Assembly: GCA_001661245.1 (NCBI GenBank)
Contig: KV454012.1
Coordinates: 751,658-815,657, forward strand
Source: Pachysolen tannophilus NRRL Y-2460
Taxonomy: Eukaryota > Ascomycota > Pichiomycetes > Alaninales > Pachysolenaceae
Direction: 5' to 3'
Length of the DNA: 64,000 bases
The notes below the pieces were generated by a model. That model did not search any database. It was not told where the DNA came from and saw nothing but the letters and a program-made list of their open reading frames with translations. Positions 56,640 through 64,000 of the stretch are shown here, one piece after another. Positions within the stretch are counted from its first letter, which is position 1, and every line of letters begins with the position of its first letter. The translations under genes were made by a program, and so were the position numbers.

Positions 56640-58895
56640 ATGGAGTTCTTGAATAGTAACTTTAAGTCTCTTCTGGATTTGAAAAAAATTGATTCCATAA
56701 TCAATGATTTGAATGTACAACGAGATGAGTTGCTGAAAAGAACAAGCAATGTATCGGGAGATGACGATGAGCTAATTTTTGATAATAATTCTCAACAAGT
56801 AATAATTGATTTAGTTTCTGATTTGAATGAGATAATCAATAATTTTGTGAATTCTAAGGTGGATTTTGATGGTAGTAATATAGAGTTGAACAAACTTGTA
56901 ACAAAATATGGTAATGTGAATATAATAAAAGATTTAAGATTTAAATTAGATCAAGTACAACAACTTATATCGGCGGAAAAAATAATAAAAGATTATAATT
57001 TATTATTAAACAATGTGAATAATTTACTTGTTGTGGTGGATCAGAGTGAAGAGACTATATTACAGGAAACTTCTGATGTTTTTGAAAAAGTTCAAAATTT
57101 TAAAAAATTGTATCAATCTTACATGTTAGTAGATCAATTGGGAGCATATTTGGATAGGCTGATTTCTGAAGTAATTGTTAATACTTTTAAACAGAAATTT
57201 GAAATTGTATTGGAAAGATTAATTCAAGATACTGAAAGTGGAGAAGAAGGGGAAGAAGAAGATGGAAAAGAAATTCAAAAAGAACAGAATGAGAAACAAT
57301 CAATTGAACAACAAAATTTAATTATAAAATCATTGAGAAATCTCTTGATACTACAATCAATAGATCCATTAAATTCTCAAAAAAAGCCGTTATGGGCATT
57401 TAGCTTATTGAGTCAACCTTTCCAAATTAGATTTGTCTTTCATTATGAAACTAAAAATGAAACCAATAGAATTGATAAACCAGAATGGTTTTTAAAATAT
57501 TTAAACACATGGTTGACAAATAATTTGGATGATTTAAATAAAAAATATTCAATTTTTTTAAAGTCAACAATTTATGAAAAAGAATATTTTAAAACAAATT
57601 ATTTGCTTGCCTTGTTAGAACCTGTGAAGTCTCGAATAATTAAAATATTAAATGTTGTTTCAAATATCGAGGATAAGGAGCAATCATCTTTCTTGTTAAC
57701 TCATTTAATTGATCAATTACAGAAAAGTGATGAAGAAATATTGCGTAACCACAAGATTGCCATTGATTTAACTAATGATTTAATTTTGTCAAATGACATG
57801 TATTTTAATAAGTGGTTGAATATAGAGAAAACTTTTAATTTCAAAAGGTTTAATGAGATCATATATCAGGAAGATTCATTTGAAATTGATTTTGAATCAG
57901 TTGAATCTTCATTAACTAAACCTACCAAATCTTCCATATACATTAAAAATCTTTTCGAAAATTTAACACTCAAATACAAATCTATTCTGAATTATAAATT
58001 CAAATTGAAATTTTTGTCAGAAATTCAATTAAATTTGTTGAGCAAATATTATGATAAACTTGACGATTCCTTATCAGCATTTCAGTCAATTTTTAAAAAA
58101 ATTTCATTATTGAAATCGAACCACGAAGAAGAATACAAAATTACTGGTCTCAATGGTATTGATAAATTATTACGTATTTATTGTTCATTAAGATATATCA
58201 TTGAAGCTATGGAAAATTGGGATGAAGATTTGGTATTCATTGAACTATGGCTTTTTATCAACGATAACGACGAAAAAACTAAAGAAGAAGTCTTGTCCGG
58301 TACTTTTTTCCAACCTTTAGTTGAAGCCTATGAGAAACTATCATTGAGAGTTGTTAATATTTTAAATGAGTTTCTCAATAGAGAAATTAATTCTTCTTTT
58401 AAGTCTTATTTCAAATTAAATAACTGGGGAGAATCTAATTCATTCAATGATTCTTTGTCACCGGAGCTATCTTCTTCAATCTCTAAAATGTCTAGATATT
58501 TGGATTACATAAATAGGTCATTGTCAGAAGTTGAAAGCTTGACCATAAAAAATAATTTTTGTGAGAGAATCATCAAATTCTTCAAAGATAGCATTTTAAA
58601 TTTAAATCAGTTCAACGAAAATGGCTCGAAGCAGTTGTTATTTGATTTTGAGAACATCTTCCAAACATTAGGATTGATTGTTGATTTGAAGCAATATCGA
58701 GTTTTCAAAGAAAGTTTAATTGTATTATCCAGTGTCGATGATGAGTTCATAATGAATAATTTTAAAAATTACCAAGACCTCAGGGAATTTTTGAAACGTA
58801 GTTCAAATGCTGACTTACTGAAGATTTTAAAAATATTGAACTTGAATTATGTACCATTGGACGATATGAGGAATATTCTTTATAGGAGAAAATGA
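56640..58895 (+). CDS. TIP20: ER tethering-complex subunit Tip20 (RINT-1 family)
   Basis: The 751-residue, largely helical protein is rich in Leu, Asn and Asp. An N-terminal coiled coil (about 1-140) is followed by the RINT1/TIP20 domain (about 240-740), recognisable by FRFVFHYE-like PFQIRFVFHYETKNETNRID, WFLKYLNTWL and the motif around YFNKWLNIEKTFNFKRFNE. Tip20, Dsl1 and Sec39 tether COPI vesicles to the ER with Use1/Sec20/Ufe1. The sequence is divergent even within yeasts, so the name rests on length and domain layout. Confidence 0.75.
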   Translation: MEFLNSNFKSLLDLKKIDSIINDLNVQRDELLKRTSNVSGDDDELIFDNNSQQVIIDLVSDLNEIINNFVNSKVDFDGSNIELNKLVTKYGNVNIIKDLRFKLDQVQQLISAEKIIKDYNLLLNNVNNLLVVVDQSEETILQETSDVFEKVQNFKKLYQSYMLVDQLGAYLDRLISEVIVNTFKQKFEIVLERLIQDTESGEEGEEEDGKEIQKEQNEKQSIEQQNLIIKSLRNLLILQSIDPLNSQKKPLWAFSLLSQPFQIRFVFHYETKNETNRIDKPEWFLKYLNTWLTNNLDDLNKKYSIFLKSTIYEKEYFKTNYLLALLEPVKSRIIKILNVVSNIEDKEQSSFLLTHLIDQLQKSDEEILRNHKIAIDLTNDLILSNDMYFNKWLNIEKTFNFKRFNEIIYQEDSFEIDFESVESSLTKPTKSSIYIKNLFENLTLKYKSILNYKFKLKFLSEIQLNLLSKYYDKLDDSLSAFQSIFKKISLLKSNHEEEYKITGLNGIDKLLRIYCSLRYIIEAMENWDEDLVFIELWLFINDNDEKTKEEVLSGTFFQPLVEAYEKLSLRVVNILNEFLNREINSSFKSYFKLNNWGESNSFNDSLSPELSSSISKMSRYLDYINRSLSEVESLTIKNNFCERIIKFFKDSILNLNQFNENGSKQLLFDFENIFQTLGLIVDLKQYRVFKESLIVLSSVDDEFIMNNFKNYQDLREFLKRSSNADLLKILKILNLNYVPLDDMRNILYRRK

Positions 58896-58998
58896 AGTAA
58901 TTTTATCCTTGTTATAATATTATGTTGTTTTGTGCATTCATATATTATGTGTACATATATATGTATATATATTATCAATTACGCTAAAATCTATTAAA

Positions 58999-61185
58999 TT
59001 ATATCCGACTATACATTTCCTTCATCATATTATTTAATTCTTGAATTTCATTACCATTTACCTCTGTATTATTATTATCCTTCTGGTTGTCATCGTCATC
59101 GTTTCTATCATCATCTTTTAAGATCCAACCTAAATCCTGTTCCTCAACAGGCTGCTTTTCTGACCCCGTAACAAAATCTATCGAGTTTCCCCTTGCAATA
59201 TCCTGATTTTCTTCTTTTTGATAACCAAAATGATTTTCAACCATATGGTCAATAACCTGCCAACCATAAGCATTAGCAAATCTCCTTCTCACAGTTATAT
59301 TGTTATGAGCATCTGGTTGCAAATTCACTAATACTTTCCTCCATGATAACTCTTTATGCCATAATCTTGCAATTTTTTCCTCCAATAAATGGAACTTTAT
59401 ATTTGGATCCACCAAAGTGGTTAAAAAAGTGGTATTGGAATTATGTAAATTATTCTTAGGTAGATCATCTTCTGTGTACACTCTATCATGTAAAATCACA
59501 TTTTCCCTTGAACTCGGGTCAACGATGAATTTCAATGGAGGAAGTGGTGGTAGTAGCACTCTTGCTGCACTCTGAATGACAGATGATTTTGGAATTGGTT
59601 TTAAATCTTCATTGGTATCAAATGACAGTAATTCCTCACCGTTAGCATCTTCTCCTTCTTCTTTATTTGTAACTGTTTGAAACCTCTTGTATCTATTAGC
59701 AGGCTTTGGTTGAGCCATTGGTGCGCATAAAGCTAATATGCTTTGAAATGGCGATAATACTTTTGAAGAAACATCCTGAAAGAACTCAGTTGGCGAACCA
59801 GAGCTATTTTGAATATATGGAGTTTCAGGAATCTCTGAAACTCCATCAGAAGCAGCTTCAGTACTTTTCAGAGAGTTATTATTAGTACCATTTTCAATAT
59901 TTTTACTATCATGATTTGTTTGTGAGTCTTTTTTTCTTGCATTGGTAACTTCTGTCAATCCCTTCCAATCCAAATACAACAATGCTGATGTCCTCAAGGG
60001 AACAATGCCATCGTGTAATACGTTTGCATATAATGTTCTATTTTTAAATCTTTTCAAGATATCATGTGCTGGACCTGTTGGTAACTTTAACAACAACGGA
60101 TGCGAACCTTGAAGACCTAAATCCTGACCAGTCTTACCTACAATTCCAACACTTAATGCCATTTTGACATATGCTGGGTTTTCATTAGCTATACCCAAGA
60201 GTGGAGATGCCAATGTTACAAAATTTTCCGGAATAACTTCTTCAAAAAATGAAGGGTAAGTGACAGTAATGTAAGCAATAGCAAATGTTTGAATTAAACC
60301 TCCTAAAGAATGGCCAATAAATGATATCTTGTTAATATTTGGGTAATTTTTATATACTTCCTCAACAATATACTCTGCCACTCTTGTTCCTAAATATTTT
60401 ATACCCTTTTCAGTTTTGCAAACATTACCGTTGTAACCTTTTACGATAACATTCTCTCCAGTCTTCAGAGCCATTTTGTTAATAGCTTCTTTTATATAAA
60501 GCATATCAGCACCAACATTCGAGTAAAACCCATGGGTTAACATCACTAAATGTGCCGGTTTCAGCATGTTTGGAACCGGTTTATTCCATAAATCAATTGC
60601 ATCCTGATAAATAACATTAAGTTCAACAGGGTTAAAATTCTTGCTTTCTAATAAATGATGTTCATGATCATGTAAAGATTTCTTATCTGTACCTATCAAT
60701 ATTTCAAAATTAACTTCAGTGGAAGTGTTGAACAAGAGTTGACTCATCACATCAACAACCCAGACATATTTACTCTTGATGGTATGCAAAGAAAGCTCAG
60801 CTTCAAAACTTTGACCCGCTTGTAAATTTGGTTGAAATAAAGGTTGATCAGCAGTAATAAAACATTTCTTATTATGATCAAAATCCGATGTCCTAATATC
60901 CACATACAATATATACGGCCCCAATAAGTAAGCAGCTCTCAATGGCAAGCTTTCCAAATTCTTAAACTTCAAAAATAAAGAAGAAGGTAAAGTATTCTCT
61001 GGTGATAATCGGTCACTTGATGGTGTATATTCAATGATAAACCTATTCAGCTCTCCTATTTTGACCGACTTATGGTTCTTATACAAGATGCTACTGGCCA
61101 TTTGACTCTGATCCTGAGGTTCCTTTCGACTATGATGATGCTTGTGATGATACTTCCTGGCCAACTTGTTAACGCAATTTACCAT
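58999..61185 (-). CDS. ROG1: DUF676-type serine lipase, Rog1-like
   Basis: The 728-residue protein has a beta-sandwich-like N-terminal part (about 30-185) and an alpha/beta-hydrolase core (about 190-400). The core has HLVMLTHGFYSNVGADMLY (oxyanion strand), the nucleophile elbow GHSLGG near 291, and later DGIVPLRTSALLYLDW (Asp). A His near the C-terminal half (VIDHMVENHFGY) may complete the triad. A long hydrophilic insert lies about 415-560. S. cerevisiae Rog1 is a monoacylglycerol lipase; YDL109C and Lpl1 are related, so the paralog is not certain. It is divergent from KIN28. Confidence 0.7.
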   Translation of the reverse strand: MVNCVNKLARKYHHKHHHSRKEPQDQSQMASSILYKNHKSVKIGELNRFIIEYTPSSDRLSPENTLPSSLFLKFKNLESLPLRAAYLLGPYILYVDIRTSDFDHNKKCFITADQPLFQPNLQAGQSFEAELSLHTIKSKYVWVVDVMSQLLFNTSTEVNFEILIGTDKKSLHDHEHHLLESKNFNPVELNVIYQDAIDLWNKPVPNMLKPAHLVMLTHGFYSNVGADMLYIKEAINKMALKTGENVIVKGYNGNVCKTEKGIKYLGTRVAEYIVEEVYKNYPNINKISFIGHSLGGLIQTFAIAYITVTYPSFFEEVIPENFVTLASPLLGIANENPAYVKMALSVGIVGKTGQDLGLQGSHPLLLKLPTGPAHDILKRFKNRTLYANVLHDGIVPLRTSALLYLDWKGLTEVTNARKKDSQTNHDSKNIENGTNNNSLKSTEAASDGVSEIPETPYIQNSSGSPTEFFQDVSSKVLSPFQSILALCAPMAQPKPANRYKRFQTVTNKEEGEDANGEELLSFDTNEDLKPIPKSSVIQSAARVLLPPLPPLKFIVDPSSRENVILHDRVYTEDDLPKNNLHNSNTTFLTTLVDPNIKFHLLEEKIARLWHKELSWRKVLVNLQPDAHNNITVRRRFANAYGWQVIDHMVENHFGYQKEENQDIARGNSIDFVTGSEKQPVEEQDLGWILKDDDRNDDDDNQKDNNNTEVNGNEIQELNNMMKEMYSRI

Positions 61186-61363
61186 TGATTAGTTATTGTT
61201 TTCTCTTCTTCTTCTTTTTGTATAATCATTTTTACAATTGTGTTTATTTTTGCTATATTTTTGCTTTTCTTCCTTTTTTTTTTTTTTTTTTATTATGTTA
61301 TTTTTTAAATGATCATCATCACCTTTTAAATTAAAGAAGATCAAATAAAATATCAAAGATATA

Positions 61364-62350
61364 ATGACGGAGGTAGTTTCGTTATCTGGACCAGAGCAGC
61401 ATGATGATGAGAGCACTTTGAAAGTGAGCAGTAATTATTCTAAAGATACAAAAGTTGGTGAAGGTACTTATGCTGTTGTTTATGTAGGAGTTCAGAAGTC
61501 ATCGCATAGAAAGATTGCTATTAAGGAAATCAAGACTGGAGGATTTAAAGATGGATTAGATATGTCTGCTATAAGGGAGATGAAATATTTACAAGAATTA
61601 AGACATGTTAATATTATTGAGTTGATTGATATTTATTCTGAGCATAATGGTTTGAATTTGATTTTAGAATATTTACCATACGATTTAGAAATGTTAATAA
61701 AGGATAAATCGATTATTTTCACTCCGCTGAATATCAAATCTTGGATGTTGATGACACTAAGAGGTTTACATCATTGTCATAGGAATTTCATATTACATAG
61801 GGATTTGAAACCAAATAATTTATTGCTTTCTCCTCAAGGTGTATTGAAAATTGCTGATTTTGGGTTAGCAAGATCTTTAGGGGCACCAAATGAAGAGTTA
61901 ACTTCAAATGTGGTGACAAGATGGTACAGAGCACCTGAATTGTTGTTTGGATCTAAGCATTATACCGGTGCGATAGATATATGGTCTGTTGGTGTAATAT
62001 TTGCTGAATTAATGTTGAGAACACCTTATTTACCGGGACTGAATGATATGGACCAATTAATAGTGACTTTTAGAGCTTTAGGCTCTCCAACAGAGGCAAA
62101 CTGGACAAATGTTTCCAAATTACCGGGATATAATAAGATAAATATTTATCCTCCTCCTACAAGACAAGAATTGAGAAATAGATTTTCTGCAGCTACAGAA
62201 AGTACATTAGATTTGATTTGTTCAATGTTGATGTTAGATCCTTTGAAAAGATGCACCACAACTGAAGCTTTATTGAGTAAATATTTTGTTGAATCGCCTA
62301 GAGCAACTGATCCTAAAAGTTTGCCCAAGATTGTACCAAAGAATAAATAA
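61364..62350 (+). CDS. KIN28: TFIIH CTD kinase (CDK7-type)
   Basis: The 328-residue kinase has VGEGTYAVVYVG (P-loop), AIKE(I) Lys, LDMSAIREMKYLQEL (cyclin helix), HRDLKPNN, DFGLA and TSNVVTRWYRAPE. The NFILHRDLKPNNLLLSPQG run is typical of Kin28. With cyclin Ccl1 and Tfb3 it phosphorylates Ser5/Ser7 of the Pol II CTD at promoters. Two CTG codons (61727, FTP-CTG-NIKSW; 62039, PG-CTG-NDMDQ) occupy positions that are polar or small in relatives (Ser in human CDK7 at the first). MED18 of the same initiation machinery lies 50 kb away. Confidence 0.96.
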   Translation: MTEVVSLSGPEQHDDESTLKVSSNYSKDTKVGEGTYAVVYVGVQKSSHRKIAIKEIKTGGFKDGLDMSAIREMKYLQELRHVNIIELIDIYSEHNGLNLILEYLPYDLEMLIKDKSIIFTPLNIKSWMLMTLRGLHHCHRNFILHRDLKPNNLLLSPQGVLKIADFGLARSLGAPNEELTSNVVTRWYRAPELLFGSKHYTGAIDIWSVGVIFAELMLRTPYLPGLNDMDQLIVTFRALGSPTEANWTNVSKLPGYNKINIYPPPTRQELRNRFSAATESTLDLICSMLMLDPLKRCTTTEALLSKYFVESPRATDPKSLPKIVPKNK

Positions 62351-62412
62351 ATAGAATAAAATAAAATAAAATAGAATTGAACTTTTTTTCATTTTTTTTT
62401 TTTTTTTAATCG

Positions 62413-63618
62413 TTAACACAATTGTGCTACATATTTTCCAATTGCCGGACTAGCAGTCAATCCAGGACTTTCAATACCCAATAAATTGATAAAACCTTTG
62501 AAATCTTTTTCTTCTCTGATTACAAAATCCTGGAATTTTTTTTCACTATTTGGTTCTATTAATTTTGGTCTAATACCCGAATACGAAGCTGACAAGTTTT
62601 CCATTTCTACAATTGGAAAATATTTCTTAACATCATTATAGACTAATGGTAATCTTTGATCACTTATACTATAATCTGTAGGAGAGTTACACCATTCTAA
62701 GTCGGGACCAAATTTTATTTGTCCACCTAAATCTATTGTTAAATGAGTACCCAAAGATTGAACATTTTTAGTCGGTGGACATGGATATACCAACCTGTTT
62801 ATCTTTGGAGTTGATTTAGTAAATGAATAATAGTTTCCCTTTGCATAATATTGTTTAAAATGTCTTTCTGCTGGTAATAGCAAATTCGATACATCACAAG
62901 CATATAGACCTGCACTATTAATGACATTGTTAACTTTAAGCTCCATCAAATCATCTTCATCAATTATATCGATTTTAAGCGTATATTCTTGATTCAATTT
63001 ATCTGTAAGCTCTATTCCAACAACTTTTGATCCTAAAGAAATATCACTTCCATTAGAATTTTTTTGGAAAATATATTCATAATAATTCATTAACGAATGA
63101 GCACTAATTATACCTGTAGTTGGCGAGTTTAAAATAGCTGAACGTGCTTTGATAAAAGGTTCTAATTTTTTACCTTCTTCTAAAGAAACAAATTCTATTG
63201 GTATACCCAATTTTGAAACCCTCTCATACATTGTATTCAAATATTCATGCTCTTTTTCATTTTGAGCAACAATCCATTTACCACAATTTCGATACTCTAT
63301 TAAACCTCCCTTCTCACTATAAATCTCTTTTTTACCTTCAACACATAGTTTCAACTTTAACGAATCTTCAGGATAATATAAACCAGCATGAATAACTTCA
63401 CTGTTTCTTGATGTTGTCTCTTGACCCAATTCAGTATTCTTTTCCAAAACCACTATTCTATTTGATGGATTTTTAGATAGTTCTGAAGCAATAGCCATAC
63501 CAACCACACCTCCTCCAATGACAGCATGCGAATAGTCAATTGAAACAATTGGACTACGGGAGAACAACCGCACTCCAGACTTTGTAATCCCTATTCTCTC
63601 AACAACTCTACTCAACAT
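62413..63618 (-). CDS. L-2-hydroxyglutarate dehydrogenase, FAD-dependent
   Basis: The 401-residue protein is a DAO-fold oxidoreductase. It has a mitochondrial-type leader (MLSRVVERIGITKSGVRLFS), the dinucleotide motif AVIGGGVVGMAIASELS (about 33-49), then LEKNTELGQETTSRNSEVIH and AGLYYPEDSLKLKLCVEG, the L2HGDH signature. The C-terminal block includes LGIESPGLTASPAIGKYVA. It removes L-2-hydroxyglutarate, made by side activity of malate/lactate dehydrogenases, giving 2-oxoglutarate. S. cerevisiae lacks a clear ortholog as far as I recall. The D-specific enzyme is at 31.3-33.0 kb. Confidence 0.9.
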   Translation of the reverse strand: MLSRVVERIGITKSGVRLFSRSPIVSIDYSHAVIGGGVVGMAIASELSKNPSNRIVVLEKNTELGQETTSRNSEVIHAGLYYPEDSLKLKLCVEGKKEIYSEKGGLIEYRNCGKWIVAQNEKEHEYLNTMYERVSKLGIPIEFVSLEEGKKLEPFIKARSAILNSPTTGIISAHSLMNYYEYIFQKNSNGSDISLGSKVVGIELTDKLNQEYTLKIDIIDEDDLMELKVNNVINSAGLYACDVSNLLLPAERHFKQYYAKGNYYSFTKSTPKINRLVYPCPPTKNVQSLGTHLTIDLGGQIKFGPDLEWCNSPTDYSISDQRLPLVYNDVKKYFPIVEMENLSASYSGIRPKLIEPNSEKKFQDFVIREEKDFKGFINLLGIESPGLTASPAIGKYVAQLC

Positions 63619-63754
63619 TAATAATTATCAATTGGAAATTGATCACATTCACTTTTTTAGTATTTATTTAGTGTGTGTATTTTTTTTTTAGTACAAATCG
63701 CAAATGTAGCATTATTTCATTTAATTTTAAAACTGTTTTAAACAAAAAATTAGA

Positions 63755-64000
63755 ATGAACAACGCCCAATATGGTGGGAACAATAGGGTAGATAATGGTG
63801 GTGAGAGTGAGGTAAAGGCTAAGGATGTTACGTTGAGTGATTATCGGAAAGAGTATGAGTCGACAGTTGGTTCTGGTGGTATTGCTAATGGGAACAGAAT
63901 GGAAAATATACCAAGCAGTTGGTGGTTTTGGAAAAGTACACAGGATGGCGAGTTGAATGGTAATGGAATAAAGAATCAGGAAGCTCAAGGTGGTACTTCA
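63755..64000 (+). CDS. 5' end of an unrecognised gene (runs off the window)
   Basis: The frame opens at ATG 63755 and is still open at the edge, with 82 codons seen. The start is Asn/Gly-rich and polar (MNNAQYGGNNRVDNGGESEV), with a SSWWFWKSTQDG patch near residue 57-68 that may precede a folded or membrane-near part. It is divergent from L2HGDH with a 136-bp spacer. Not recognised. Confidence 0.6.
   Translation, partial: MNNAQYGGNNRVDNGGESEVKAKDVTLSDYRKEYESTVGSGGIANGNRMENIPSSWWFWKSTQDGELNGNGIKNQEAQGGTS

Noticed and set aside
1-64000. Transposons, LTR elements, virus-like elements, tRNA or rRNA genes, CRISPR arrays, centromere-type large inverted repeats
   Set aside because: I scanned by eye on both strands and found no reverse-transcriptase or transposase-like protein, no terminal repeats and no convincing RNA gene. 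Short or decayed copies could be missed.

Overview
The window is a gene-dense, AT-rich (roughly 30 % GC by eye) piece of a budding-yeast (Saccharomycotina) nuclear chromosome. It holds about 40 protein genes on both strands, mostly single-exon. I see no rRNA, tRNA, transposon, LTR element or CRISPR array. Yeast hallmarks are many recognisable Saccharomycotina orthologs, short introns with GTATGT/GTAAGT-type donors and TACTAAC-like branch sites, long poly-T/poly-A tracts and (AT)n microsatellites between genes. A small spliced gene that looks like complex I subunit NDUFB2 and an ARL8-type GTPase argue against Saccharomyces and its close kin, which lack both. In-frame CTG codons are rare and often sit where relatives have Ala or another small/polar residue (three times in STI1, once in URA6). 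This suggests a species that reassigned CUG, with the CUG-Ala (Pachysolen-like) group the best guess and the CUG-Ser group the alternative. Conceptual translations that put Leu at CTG should be read with caution.

Layout. 0.5-14.4 kb: MBF1, RNA1 (RanGAP), a spliced lysophospholipid acyltransferase-like gene, MRD1 and NOP7 (ribosome biogenesis), MED18 facing GTF1 tail to tail with 4 bp between stop codons, spliced VMA21, ERG24, BIG1. 15-28 kb: an unrecognised acidic protein, a DUF2470 membrane protein, LOC1, a small spliced RRM gene, an FMP42-like transporter, a spliced ARL8-like GTPase, a repeat-less PIR cell-wall protein, and STI1 with a histidine-rich linker. 28-46 kb: RKM4, BUB3, D-2-hydroxyglutarate dehydrogenase, SNA4, an unrecognised membrane protein, NEM1, a short-chain dehydrogenase, a kinesin-1-type motor, VMA5, RRP14, NAT4. 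46-64 kb: NDUFB2-like, ZRG17-like, a mitochondrial PPR-like protein, URA6 with a long N-terminal extension, spliced UBX4, a His/CTG-rich protein, TIP20, a ROG1-like lipase, KIN28, L-2-hydroxyglutarate dehydrogenase, and the 5' end of one more gene.

The genes are ordinary housekeeping functions and not a cluster. Themes that recur are nucleolar ribosome assembly (MRD1, NOP7, LOC1, RRP14, RKM4), V-ATPase assembly (VMA21, VMA5), ER/lipid biology (ERG24, BIG1, NEM1, TIP20, ZRG17, ROG1-like, acyltransferase) and RNA polymerase II (MED18, KIN28, MBF1). Both stereospecific 2-hydroxyglutarate dehydrogenases lie 30 kb apart.

The less explained material lies between genes. It includes repeated CC(A/T-rich)6GG palindromes of MADS-box (Mcm1) type in several promoters, a GC-rich island at 34.0-34.4 kb, inverted and tandem short repeats in several promoters, and two minus-strand open segments (about 16.8 and 56.4 kb) that look partly protein-coding but have no visible start. 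Family names and the comparisons to S. cerevisiae or human residues come from memory; no search was run.
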